The notes: generated from the sequence alone by a model not told the origin. Counted from the stretch's first letter, positions 43,938 to 53,238 are shown. The stretch is DNA of 64,000 nt from Fusibacter sp. 3D3 (GCF_001748365.1 NZ_BDHH01000022.1:3023-67022); one strand, 5' to 3'. Made by a program: numbers and translations.

Positions 43938-45527
43938 ATGAAAAACAAAAAAGGGTTTACACTAATTGAATTAATTTTAGCACTCTCTATTGGCCTTATG
44001 GTGATTGGTATGGCATATACCATGTATTTTAGTGCTTTTAAAGGTTTTAGCGGTGCAAGTGAATCGTTTGAAAATCAATCAGACATCAGAAATGCAATTG
44101 AAATTACCAATAATAGTATTCGGTTTTCAACGGTTGGTTTTGCAGTGAGTGAAATTGATTATAAACCACAAATAAGTGCGGATAATAAAGTGACAGGTTT
44201 GGTTAAACCATGGGATTATGTGGGGTTATCACCAGACAAAACAATACTATACCATTATATCTATGTGCCAGATACCCCTATCACGGGTCATTATAAGGCT
44301 GAGGCGCTTATTGAGGCTAAGCCAGGTGTTGTATACGATTTGAAACTCAATAAAGTAAAGTCAGATAATTCGGAGAAATTGCTTCGATATATCCTTGAGA
44401 TCACTAAGGACGGAAAAGTTCAGGCGAATATCGTAACAGAAGTTGAGGCAATTAATGCGCTTCAAGTGGTCGACTGGGGGGATGCGAAAAATCCTGCAGT
44501 TGCACTTGCGTATAGAACAGAAAAAACGCCTATCATAGACGAAAGACCTGCTGCCGCAGTGGCAGTCGTTTTGGATACTTCTGGGAGCATGGCTTGGGGA
44601 ATGGATGGGAATGGTACAAGTATAACAGAGAGTAATCCTCAACGCCTGAATCTCTTGAAAAATACACTTACAGATTCAAATTATGGGCTTCTCAAACTAT
44701 TGGAAGATACGGTGTCTTTTGTTTCTTTAGTGCCTTTTTCAACAAATGCAAATATCCCCAACAGCAATTACAGTCCTATATGGGGGATAGATGTATCCAA
44801 ATTTTATAAAGTTTCTGAATCATCAGAAAAGAAAAAATTAGTCGACATGATTAATGCATTAGGTGCAGTAGGTGCAACAAATACAGGTGATGGATTAAGA
44901 CGTGCATATGGTCAATTGCTTAAATTTGAAAATAATAAAGGGACCTACGGTTTAAAGAATGATCAAGAACTTCGAAAGTATATGATTGTTCTTATAGATG
45001 GGGTTACAACTGTTGGGAGCGCAGATTATGATTATGGTAAAAAATGGATAGATTGGTTGTGGGGCTATCGCAATCGGTATGCAAAAAAGAGTTTTACCAC
45101 ATCGCCTAACGTTCAAAGCAGTGGAGAATTCAACCATAATAATCAATTAGTGAATTATCTCGATTCGGTAACGGAGACTCTGTCTTTTAGTATTGGAAAT
45201 GGTTCAAGCCTTGACCAATTTGGTGAAGATTACGTAGCAGAAATGGGGCGAATAATTCAAGCTTCGAAGGAAGTAGATCAGTGTTTTGTTATTGGTTATT
45301 CAAATTATGTTGAAAATGGTGTTTATACAGAACTTGAAAGTCTTGCAGATGTTGCAAAATCATTAGGGATTACAGTTGGAGCTGGAGAAGTAGCAGCGCA
45401 GTTTGTCAATAATGAGTTTGTCTTTATGGCCACAGATAAAGACAGTTTGAAGGATGCATTTGATAACATAGGTGGACTGATATCGAATGACCTTTGGCAG
45501 ATAGAAGGCCCTAAATTGAATCCATAA
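43938..45527 (+). CDS. Modular minor pilin with von Willebrand A domain
   Basis: A 529-residue prepilin: leader MKNKKG, then FTLIELILALSIGLMVIGMA (PilW-like), a pilin-type domain to about residue 200, and a vWA domain from about 205 to the end. The metal-ion-dependent adhesion site is intact: D213-x-S215-x-S217 (DTSGSM), a Thr in GATNTGDG (312-318) and D354 in VLIDG. vWA domains bind protein ligands through the metal, so this is probably a pilus-tip adhesin. Bimodular vWA pilins are described in Streptococcus sanguinis (PilB). An upstream in-frame start at 43884 is rejected because it lies within the previous gene. Confidence 0.9.
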   Translation: MKNKKGFTLIELILALSIGLMVIGMAYTMYFSAFKGFSGASESFENQSDIRNAIEITNNSIRFSTVGFAVSEIDYKPQISADNKVTGLVKPWDYVGLSPDKTILYHYIYVPDTPITGHYKAEALIEAKPGVVYDLKLNKVKSDNSEKLLRYILEITKDGKVQANIVTEVEAINALQVVDWGDAKNPAVALAYRTEKTPIIDERPAAAVAVVLDTSGSMAWGMDGNGTSITESNPQRLNLLKNTLTDSNYGLLKLLEDTVSFVSLVPFSTNANIPNSNYSPIWGIDVSKFYKVSESSEKKKLVDMINALGAVGATNTGDGLRRAYGQLLKFENNKGTYGLKNDQELRKYMIVLIDGVTTVGSADYDYGKKWIDWLWGYRNRYAKKSFTTSPNVQSSGEFNHNNQLVNYLDSVTETLSFSIGNGSSLDQFGEDYVAEMGRIIQASKEVDQCFVIGYSNYVENGVYTELESLADVAKSLGITVGAGEVAAQFVNNEFVFMATDKDSLKDAFDNIGGLISNDLWQIEGPKLNP

Positions 45528-45548
45528 TTAAGAAAATAAAGGTGATTT

Positions 45549-47942
45549 ATGAAACCTAAAAAAGCGTTTACACTTGTTGAAGTCATATTAGCAGTTGCAC
45601 TACTCGGAGTGGTTGTAGTCGTTTATTTGAATGGTATTGGTCAAGGCTTTTTATTGATGCGTTCAGGTGTGGATTATACCATTTCAACTTTTGATGCTCA
45701 AAAAGAAATGGAAGAACTTGTTGTAGAGTCTAAATCGAATTTTGAAGCTTCTCCAGAAAATAAAGATTTTACTGTAAATGTATTTTCAGGGGCTAATGAG
45801 GTAACGGTTGACTTAAAGACAGTTGTGACAACTAATACTAAGAATCCGATATACACAGCTTTTGTGACAAGTTATAAGCTGCCAGAGGCACTTGCGCCAT
45901 CTGTGGCAAAATTTGATGTAGGGGTGTATACACAGGGGACGATGACACCAGCTTTTCCATGGTTTGAAGATCCAATTGAACTGAGAGGAGAGTGCAGTTT
46001 TAGTGCAGTGCCAGTGATTTATCAGAATAGGAACAGATGGTATATCTCAAATGATGCTGAGGCAGAACCTGCTTTTCCTTCAGGCTATCTGGTTTATTTT
46101 GAAGAGCTTAAGGATATGCCGGGAGTTCTCGCTTCTGGGAAAACATTGGTTAAAAATTCAGCCCTTGAGCCTTTGGAAGCCGCACATTTTTATTATTTTG
46201 AATCAAGGCCATTTACAGCGGAAGGGAAGATTGCCACATTTATAAATGAAGATCGCATTTTAGTGCTTAACAGAAATGGAAGTGCGTTATGGCAGTCGTT
46301 TATTGAAGATGTTTATTTTAATCGTGAGAATATACTGAAAACAGATACGGATGTAGATGTTATGCAGAATACGGATTGGCCTACTCTGGATTTAGGCTGG
46401 AAAGAAACTGAAGACCCAGAAGGTGCTATGGTAGCCACAAGAATTCCTGCTTCCCTTAGGGGCAAATCCATCAAGGCGGATGTGAATTTTGAGATAGATA
46501 AGAAAGCACTCGCAGAATACAATTCGCTTCTGGGAACAGGTATTTCTTTTGTAAATGCAGAAAATTCTGGTTATATGTTCACTTTTGATGTGATTGAAAA
46601 TAAAGTGATGCTAAATAAGCTCAACAAGGGACGTTACGATGGTACCACACCACTTAAAGAAATAGATCTATTAACAGATCCTGCATTTGAAAAATTGAGG
46701 ACAACGGTCGATGGCGTTAAAACATTCTACTGGACGAAGTCCCTCAACAGCACTTTATCCTATCGACCTGCTTCGTCAAGCATGGATTTTCAACTGCATT
46801 TTTTAAACGAAGCGGGTGAAATCGTATCCAGCGACATTGTATCTGTCGATCTTGGAACTTCTCCAATCACACCAGAATTTATTGGGTTCAAGTCTTATTC
46901 TGAACTGCCATATAAGCCTGATAGTCGATATGAGATCACTGATAAATATCAGAGAAATTATGCAGCACATTTTTATAATCTATCGTTAACTCAAGCAAGT
47001 GCTGAACCAGAAGAAGACGAGATTGTGAATTTAATTCTGAATAACAATATCTTTGTTTATGGGAGTGACCTTTATTTCAAAGGAAATGAAATAATAGGGA
47101 ATGAATCTGCGATATTTATAAGCAATAAAGAGGGCGCTTTGGAAAATTCTAATTTTAACTATGGTGCTAAGATCAATGTAAGTAACATCTATGTTCAGGG
47201 AAGGATAAATACCAATAATGGAAGTGTACTCTGGGGATCAGAGGAATTTCCAGGGCAAATTCATGTGGATAATGATGTGAACTTTGGTTCGGGAGACCGT
47301 CATATTTATGGTGATATGTATATCAATGGGGACTTTAGGATAGGACACGCTATCATACATGGCAAGGTCTATGTAGATGGTGATTTTGGGCTTGGTGAGG
47401 ACATTGGTAGAAATTATTTTGATTTTTTATCAATGGAAGGGCATGTCTACTACACGGGGAAGCTTATAGAATTCCCCAAAAAAGCGTTTAGCACAGCACA
47501 TCCCGATTTCCCAGCTACAAAAGTAACGTATGTTCCTCCTGTTGTTATACCCAAGTTAACCATGCCGACTTATCAAGAAGATAAGTGGTATCAAGATAGA
47601 GGCTATATAACTGATAAAAATACGATCTTATCGGATGATCTGAAATTATTTGTCGATGGCTATAGCGGAAGTTCAGATTCTAGTAAGCTAGCGCCTAAAA
47701 ATGTTATAATAGTAGCTAAAACAGGCGATATTGAAATTATAAACATGTGGAAGGATGATGCGATGACAGGCATTCTTTTTGCACCGAATGGGAAAGTGAC
47801 ATTTTCAGGGGGCAGATTTGAAGGATTAGTTATTGCAAAAAATGGATTTTTCGTACCGTCAGGTGGTTCCTATGTAAAGTTCCTGCCAGCCATTGACTTC
47901 ACCACGAAAATTAATATGCCTTTTAGAGCGCCAGTCAAATAA
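45549..47942 (+). CDS. Giant modular pilin with Ala cleavage site
   Basis: A 797-residue prepilin-like protein. The leader is MKPKKA and cleavage would fall after Ala, before FTLVEVILAVALLGVVVVVY; Gly is almost always found here. After a pilin stem come a region resembling a LamG/concanavalin-like jelly roll (about 275-480, with GTGISFVNAENSGYMFTF) and a C-terminal series of short strands (IYVQGRINTNNGS, HIYGDMYINGDFRIGHAIIHG, KVYVDGDFGLG) that reads like a beta-helix or bactofilin-type repeat. It probably sits at the pilus tip with the vWA pilin. Ligand unknown. Ribosome site AAAGGTGA. Confidence 0.85.
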   Translation: MKPKKAFTLVEVILAVALLGVVVVVYLNGIGQGFLLMRSGVDYTISTFDAQKEMEELVVESKSNFEASPENKDFTVNVFSGANEVTVDLKTVVTTNTKNPIYTAFVTSYKLPEALAPSVAKFDVGVYTQGTMTPAFPWFEDPIELRGECSFSAVPVIYQNRNRWYISNDAEAEPAFPSGYLVYFEELKDMPGVLASGKTLVKNSALEPLEAAHFYYFESRPFTAEGKIATFINEDRILVLNRNGSALWQSFIEDVYFNRENILKTDTDVDVMQNTDWPTLDLGWKETEDPEGAMVATRIPASLRGKSIKADVNFEIDKKALAEYNSLLGTGISFVNAENSGYMFTFDVIENKVMLNKLNKGRYDGTTPLKEIDLLTDPAFEKLRTTVDGVKTFYWTKSLNSTLSYRPASSSMDFQLHFLNEAGEIVSSDIVSVDLGTSPITPEFIGFKSYSELPYKPDSRYEITDKYQRNYAAHFYNLSLTQASAEPEEDEIVNLILNNNIFVYGSDLYFKGNEIIGNESAIFISNKEGALENSNFNYGAKINVSNIYVQGRINTNNGSVLWGSEEFPGQIHVDNDVNFGSGDRHIYGDMYINGDFRIGHAIIHGKVYVDGDFGLGEDIGRNYFDFLSMEGHVYYTGKLIEFPKKAFSTAHPDFPATKVTYVPPVVIPKLTMPTYQEDKWYQDRGYITDKNTILSDDLKLFVDGYSGSSDSSKLAPKNVIIVAKTGDIEIINMWKDDAMTGILFAPNGKVTFSGGRFEGLVIAKNGFFVPSGGSYVKFLPAIDFTTKINMPFRAPVK

Positions 47943-47969
47943 AATAAATGAATCACAAATGGGGAAATT

Positions 47970-49070
47970 ATGCAAAAAAACAGTCGAAAAAAGGGTGTGC
48001 TGGCGATGGACTTTGGGAGTCACAGTCTAAAGCTAGTGGTTTGTCAGCAAAACAATCAAAAGATAAAAGTACTTCAGATGTTCTCAATTGATTTTGAACC
48101 CGATTTTTATGAAAATGGGCATATCAAAGCGTTTGATGAAATGAAAACCTTGATTGTAGATAATTTAAAAAAGCACAAAATTAAGCTGAAAAATGTCGTT
48201 GTCTCTATGGAAAGTACGGATATCATAAAGAGAGAAATTACGATTCCGCACGTTGCACAAGAGGATCAAATGGATCTGATTAATTATGAGGTCAATCAAT
48301 ATTTGCCCATTGATCTTGAGACCTATATTTTGCAATACAAAATTCTGAGAGCATTCGAAGAAGATGAACGTGCATTTTTGGAAGTAAAATTGGGTGCAAT
48401 GCCAAAGGAAATGGCAAAAAAACACTATGATCTGCTAACACAATGCGGGTTATTGCCTCAAGTCTTAGATATCCATAGTCACACGATTGAAGCTTTTGTG
48501 AAATGGAATTTCGAAGGTATGGATGTTTTGGAAAAGAATACGATTGCCTTTATTGATTTCGGTTACTCGATGATCAGTATTAATTTAATTGAAAAAGGTT
48601 CATTTGTCTTCAACCGAATTATCAGTATTAATGGCCGCGAAATTATGCAAATGGTTTCAGAAAAATTGGAAATACCGCAAAGTGAAGTCAATAAAAAATT
48701 GGAAGAAATAAATATATTTGAACTTCAAGATGCTAGGAGACAACTTTTAGCCCAAAACAGAGCAACAGAAGAGTATCGGCCTCTAGAGCTCGTTGTCGAT
48801 CAATTTGGTGCGTATTTAGAGGACTGGTTAGAGGAACTGTCTAAAGTATTTAAATATTATACAAGCAGAAGTATTGAAAACAGTATAGATCAGATTTATA
48901 TCTATGGTGGAAATTCTAATTTAGAGGGATTATCTGATTACATGCAGCAGAAGCTTGAAAGCAACGTACAGATATTAAGACCCCTTAATAAGATTGAATT
49001 TACTCCCAAAATAACAGACCATCGCTTTCAAAAGTATATACATGCTTTTGGAAGCTATTTGAGTCGGTAG
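47970..49070 (+). CDS. pilM: Type IV pilus actin-like assembly protein
   Basis: A 366-residue actin-fold ATP-binding protein: AMDFGSHSLKLVV at the start (phosphate 1), FIDFGYSMISINLI (phosphate 2) and YIYGGNSNLEGL (adenosine loop). It binds the cytoplasmic N-terminus of PilN and connects to the PilB motor. It opens the pilM-pilN-pilO block in the normal gene order. The ribosome site is modest (GGGGAAA). Confidence 0.94.
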   Translation: MQKNSRKKGVLAMDFGSHSLKLVVCQQNNQKIKVLQMFSIDFEPDFYENGHIKAFDEMKTLIVDNLKKHKIKLKNVVVSMESTDIIKREITIPHVAQEDQMDLINYEVNQYLPIDLETYILQYKILRAFEEDERAFLEVKLGAMPKEMAKKHYDLLTQCGLLPQVLDIHSHTIEAFVKWNFEGMDVLEKNTIAFIDFGYSMISINLIEKGSFVFNRIISINGREIMQMVSEKLEIPQSEVNKKLEEINIFELQDARRQLLAQNRATEEYRPLELVVDQFGAYLEDWLEELSKVFKYYTSRSIENSIDQIYIYGGNSNLEGLSDYMQQKLESNVQILRPLNKIEFTPKITDHRFQKYIHAFGSYLSR

Positions 49071-49079
49071 GAGTAAATT

Positions 49080-49643
49080 ATGCCAGAATTTAATTTTTTT
49101 AAACCCTTTATTCCCACTAAAAAACCTAGAAATTATAAAAAATTGTTTCTGTTCGTTTTAATCCTTGTCTTTATCATTCCGATTGGGTACTATCATTGGG
49201 ATATGCTTTTGCAGTTAAATGCTGCGAATGAAAAGAGCAAAGAGATCAATGCTTTTTTAACAGATCCAAGTAATTTGAAAACAGTTGAAGAAGTTGTGAG
49301 AAAACAAGATATGGTAGATCATTATTTGCTGATTAGAGATCAGCTTCTAAATTCAAAAGCTCAACTCAATTCGGAGTTTCAGGTTGCGGTCTACTTGCTG
49401 GATTTGATAAATGATCAGATTCCAAATGAATTGTTTTTAACTCAGATGGCCTTAGATAATGGGACTTTGAGCATTGAAGGTTATTGCGATTCCTTCGATA
49501 CCATTGCGCAATACGCGTATAATCTAAGGGTAACGGGTATGTTTCGTGACGTTATGATCCCAGTTGTCACAAAGGAAGAGACCTTCACTTATTTTACGGT
49601 TGAGTGTAGCATAAAATGGGAGGGTATGGATGAAGCTGAATAA
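49080..49643 (+). CDS. pilN: Type IV pilus assembly protein PilN
   Basis: A 187-residue bitopic membrane protein: short cytoplasmic segment, one helix (about 24-42), a coiled coil and a small C-terminal domain with the PilN-like pattern DQIPNELFLTQMALDNGTLSIEG. It forms the alignment complex with PilM and PilO. Identification relies on position and layout as much as sequence. The end overlaps pilO by 14 bp. Confidence 0.88.
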   Translation: MPEFNFFKPFIPTKKPRNYKKLFLFVLILVFIIPIGYYHWDMLLQLNAANEKSKEINAFLTDPSNLKTVEEVVRKQDMVDHYLLIRDQLLNSKAQLNSEFQVAVYLLDLINDQIPNELFLTQMALDNGTLSIEGYCDSFDTIAQYAYNLRVTGMFRDVMIPVVTKEETFTYFTVECSIKWEGMDEAE

Positions 49644-50805
49644 AAGAGAAAAGAAAATGCTAACCGTACTCGGTATCATTATTGTTTTATTTTCATATTA
49701 TTATTTCTCATTTAGAATATTAGAGATTAATTTAAGATCTGCAAAAGAGAATTTACTTGAGTTAGAAGATCAAAAGCAAATTTTGCTCGCAAAGATGTCT
49801 ACCAATAAACGTCTAGATGAGGATATCTTAAATTTAAATGAAGAAATAATTGCTGAAAGTGCTCAATACTATGATAAAATTGATCAAGAAGAAGCTATGA
49901 TGATTTTAGTCAATTATGCTAAAAAAGCTTCATTGGATTTATTGAGATTTGAATTTATACCTGAAAATGCGGATGATGGCTTTAGACAAAAAGTAGTTGC
50001 AAGTGTATCTTTTAACTCTAATTACAAAGCCATCAAGATTTTTATGAAGTCAATAGAGCATCATAGTAAATTCATCAAAATAAGCAATGTCTCTTTTAGT
50101 GGCAATGAAGATGGCACCATAAAAGGCGATTTGAATTTGGAGTTTAATAAACTCAATCAAATTACACCTTTTGCTTCATATAAGAATACGGAAGTGACAC
50201 TACAAGATAATTACAAGGCATCTGGTATCGATCCCTTCTTACCGTTTGATGGGTTTATCATACCAAATCAAGAACAAGATATCCTTATCGAGGGTGAAGA
50301 ACCACAAGAGATTGATCCAGACTATAAACCTAAGACTTTGCTCTATGGCTTTGAAGAGGGCAATACTTTCTTTGTAGGCAATGATGATAAAATATTTGGT
50401 GCAGTGGGAAGAAGCGAAACGCGGAAAGAAAACACTTATTCAGCCTACTTGGAATTTGATTTTGTGAATGCGAGAAGATTCAATGAGGCGAATGTTGTCT
50501 TTGATGCCGCCCCAGTGATACTGCAAAAGCAAGCGGAGACCATCAGCATGTGGGTATATGCTTACGAACCATCAGATCATAACATTGGACTTCAAATTCT
50601 CGATTCTGCAGGTAGAGATTATCGTTTGGAATTGACAAAAGGGGTAGAATGGACGCAATGGGAGGAAATAGAAGCCAATATGCCTATTGAGATAACCTAC
50701 CCATGCATTATTCAAAGAATTTATGTGGAAGGCGTAGGCTATGAACACAAGCTTAAAGGCCGATATTTATTTGATCAATTACAAGTCACTTATCCAATAC
50801 AATAG
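49630..50805 (+). CDS. pilO: PilO-like protein with an extra C-terminal jelly-roll domain
   Basis: A 391-residue protein, about twice the usual PilO length. Residues 1-185 match PilO: a cytoplasmic start, a helix (about 10-28), a coiled coil and a ferredoxin-like fold with FNSNYKAIKIFMKSIEHHSKFIKI. Residues about 235-391 form a separate beta-rich domain: GFEEGN, ISMWVYAYEPSDHNIGLQI, RDYRLELTKGVEWTQWEEIE and RYLFDQLQVTY. This resembles galactose-binding-like or CBM-type sandwiches found at the C-terminus of some surface glycosidases. It would lie outside the membrane and might hold the machine to wall glycan. The ligand is unknown. Confidence 0.85.
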   Translation: MKLNKREKKMLTVLGIIIVLFSYYYFSFRILEINLRSAKENLLELEDQKQILLAKMSTNKRLDEDILNLNEEIIAESAQYYDKIDQEEAMMILVNYAKKASLDLLRFEFIPENADDGFRQKVVASVSFNSNYKAIKIFMKSIEHHSKFIKISNVSFSGNEDGTIKGDLNLEFNKLNQITPFASYKNTEVTLQDNYKASGIDPFLPFDGFIIPNQEQDILIEGEEPQEIDPDYKPKTLLYGFEEGNTFFVGNDDKIFGAVGRSETRKENTYSAYLEFDFVNARRFNEANVVFDAAPVILQKQAETISMWVYAYEPSDHNIGLQILDSAGRDYRLELTKGVEWTQWEEIEANMPIEITYPCIIQRIYVEGVGYEHKLKGRYLFDQLQVTYPIQ

Positions 50806-50813
50806 GAGGCATT

Positions 50814-52403
50814 ATGCATCATTCTGTTTTTAATAAAGTGTTTATAATAGCTCTATGTATGAGCCTAAGTTTTGGATGCACTTTTGCTGCGGACACAACA
50901 ACTGATACAACTACAGATACAACTAAAATAGAGACAAAGGCTGCTACGCCAGAGGAGATGAATGTCAAAGAAGGCCTTGAATATGGTAAAATGTTTGGAA
51001 TTCTGGATGGTTCAGTGGATGGTAGAGCACATCAAGAAACGGGTATTGATACGGGCTATCATAAGAGTATGCCAGGGGATCTAACGATTTCAACAAAATA
51101 TAACTTATTAAATGAAGATCTCTTTTATCGGTTAAATTTCATACAAGCGTATAAGGACTATTATGAAATTTCCTATAATTCAGCTTATAGAAGTGCCAAT
51201 TTATCACAGAAAGCAGTCCCGGTCGGCAATGCTTATAACAATGGGTTGCAAGCTGGTGCAGTGGAAGGCGAAGCTGCAGCCATGAGAGACTTTTATCAAA
51301 ATAGATTTACAAACTGGCAAAGAGCATTAGAAGAATTTTTGATATCGGGATCGCTAAATGTGCGATATGCCTTAGATGGTGAAGCTTCAGACTATGGGTT
51401 GAGTTTTAGAACGGGTTTTAATCAAGGATTTTTCACATCGTATACTGAAGCTTTTCAACAGGTTAAATTGGATGCAGCGATTAGAAATCGCACATCAAAA
51501 CTCGTCACGGCTAAGCGCAGTATTCTATTTTTCGATGATGTGTTAATAGATTTTAATGGTGGCTCTTCAAGTTCTAATACAGAGTCCCCTGTCATGATCG
51601 ATATACCGGATGCAGCGGTTTACACGCCTACTTATTTAAGCCTTTATAAAGATACGAATATCAACTTACAAAATATAGACCTTGAAGTGGTGAGCTCAAA
51701 ATATATAGTGGAAGTAGATAATACGGCTAAAAGTTTATATCTCAATAAGCCCCTTCGTCTTATTTTTGAATTTTATGGATCTGAAGACGCTGGAATTTAT
51801 AAATTAGAGAACAACAAATGGTTTTATCAGATTACCAACTTTACAGACAAGGCCATCTACACTGATATTCCAATAGGTAATTTTTCGCGTGGAGAGTACA
51901 TGATTTTAATCGATCCCGAAAACAGTGCTTTTACAGATATGGGTTTTAACTGGGCGAAGAATGAGATCAACGCACTTAAGCGTAGAGGCTACTTAGAGGA
52001 TGAATCTCCATTTCGACCGACTCACTTCATTACGCGACTTGAAATGGCTAAAATGCTCTATAATGTCTATGGAAACGGCACTACGGACACGATTGCATGG
52101 AACTATAGCATAAAGGATGATCCAATCAGTTCAGATGACATGAAATATATGAATTATGTGCTTGAAAGAGGCTATATGAAATTAGGTGCAGACGGAAAGT
52201 TTAATCCGAATGATACGGTGACTTACAAAGAAGTCGAATCCATTATGTCCTCTATACTGGCAATTGATTTTAAATGGAAGGATATTGCAAGTAAGATGTT
52301 GCTTGAAAAATACAAGAGATCAAGAGGCACAGAAAGTCTATTGCGACCTATCTTTAGAGATGAATTTGCGTATGTGCTGTATCTCTATGATGATTTAAAA
52401 TAG
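50814..52403 (+). CDS. SLH-domain wall-anchored protein of the pilus operon
   Basis: A 529-residue exported protein. The signal peptide (1-26, cleaved near FA-AD) is followed by a Thr/Asp repeat (TTDTTTDTT) and a large unrecognised domain with repeated YNNGLQAGAVEGEAAAMRDF-like helices. The C-terminus has at least two S-layer homology motifs (FTDMGFNWAKNEINALKRRG and MKYMNYVLERGYMKLGADGK). SLH domains bind secondary wall polymers, so the protein probably anchors or guides the pilus through the wall. It follows pilO by 8 bp and ends just before the operon terminator. Confidence 0.87.
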   Translation: MHHSVFNKVFIIALCMSLSFGCTFAADTTTDTTTDTTKIETKAATPEEMNVKEGLEYGKMFGILDGSVDGRAHQETGIDTGYHKSMPGDLTISTKYNLLNEDLFYRLNFIQAYKDYYEISYNSAYRSANLSQKAVPVGNAYNNGLQAGAVEGEAAAMRDFYQNRFTNWQRALEEFLISGSLNVRYALDGEASDYGLSFRTGFNQGFFTSYTEAFQQVKLDAAIRNRTSKLVTAKRSILFFDDVLIDFNGGSSSSNTESPVMIDIPDAAVYTPTYLSLYKDTNINLQNIDLEVVSSKYIVEVDNTAKSLYLNKPLRLIFEFYGSEDAGIYKLENNKWFYQITNFTDKAIYTDIPIGNFSRGEYMILIDPENSAFTDMGFNWAKNEINALKRRGYLEDESPFRPTHFITRLEMAKMLYNVYGNGTTDTIAWNYSIKDDPISSDDMKYMNYVLERGYMKLGADGKFNPNDTVTYKEVESIMSSILAIDFKWKDIASKMLLEKYKRSRGTESLLRPIFRDEFAYVLYLYDDLK

Positions 52404-52471
52404 AAAAGCGTCAAGTGGAAATCTAGGAACTTACTGAAAAGTTATTGTATTTTAACAAGCGACCAGCAGAT

Positions 52472-52509
52472 AAGCGGTACGAGATATTAAGAGATCTCGT
52501 ACCGCTTTT
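52472..52509 (+). terminator. Intrinsic terminator within the pilus locus
   Basis: AAGCGGTACGAGAT (52472-52485) pairs perfectly over 14 bp with ATCTCGTACCGCTT (52494-52507), followed by T. It ends the main polycistron about 70 bp after the SLH gene; the second prepilin peptidase starts 33 bp later. Confidence 0.88.
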
Positions 52510-52541
52510 AACAAATGAAAAAGTAAAAAAAGAGGTGTTTA

Positions 52542-53177
52542 ATGATGATTATAAATAGAGTTCTCATGCTGCTCATCACTTTTATCATGCCCTTTGTCAT
52601 CAGTAAGCATGTGGACAGAGCAGTGTCTAAAGTGCCTATTATAGCGGCAACTTTATGCTACTGGTGTGGTGTGCTCCTTTTTTCTGAAAATGAGAAAGCC
52701 ATTTTAATCGCAATTATTTTTGGCAGTATGATTATTGTTGAAATCTTCATAGATTATTGGACTCAGGACATCATTCCAGTCTATATATATGGGGCTATGA
52801 TCTTATCAGGAATACTGCATCTCCTCTTTAATGAAGACCTATTAGGGCATCTTTTCAATTCGGTTTTAGTTTTTTTAGGATATTATGTTTTATATATTTT
52901 GGCGAGGTGGTATTATAAAGAGGAAGCTTTTGGTTTTGGAGATGTTTTGCTTATTTTGGGAATCGGCTTTTTCATGCCAAAAGACTTCTTAATACTGGCT
53001 TCGCTATTGCCATTTTATTTAGCATTAATCCATTTGATATTTTTAAAAATATTGGGGCATAAATTAGATAGATCTTTGAAAATCCCTTTCGGACCGTATA
53101 TTGGTGTGTCGGCTATAATCCTTTATTTTGTAGGAGATTTGATTTTAAAGGGTTTTATTTTTGTATTTATGAGGTAG
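52542..53177 (+). CDS. Second prepilin peptidase, CpaA-like, without methylase domain
   Basis: A 211-residue A24-family membrane protease with about seven helices. The two catalytic aspartates are in FIDYWTQDIIP and GFGDVLLILGIG. The cytoplasmic zinc-cysteine methyltransferase domain of PilD is absent. It lies after the terminator of the pilus operon, so it needs read-through or an unseen promoter. It may process a subset of pilins, for example the one with the Ala cleavage site; this is a guess. Confidence 0.85.
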   Translation: MMIINRVLMLLITFIMPFVISKHVDRAVSKVPIIAATLCYWCGVLLFSENEKAILIAIIFGSMIIVEIFIDYWTQDIIPVYIYGAMILSGILHLLFNEDLLGHLFNSVLVFLGYYVLYILARWYYKEEAFGFGDVLLILGIGFFMPKDFLILASLLPFYLALIHLIFLKILGHKLDRSLKIPFGPYIGVSAIILYFVGDLILKGFIFVFMR

Positions 53178-53238
53178 CGGGCTGAGATTGTTAGGATGAT
53201 ATGTCCTCTTTAATAGATTAACTTAGTGGAGGTTTTAA

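Noticed and set aside
50898-50930. Thr/Asp repeat in the SLH protein gene as a variable tandem repeat
   Set aside because: Only three short imperfect units; it looks like an ordinary Thr-rich spacer after the signal peptide.
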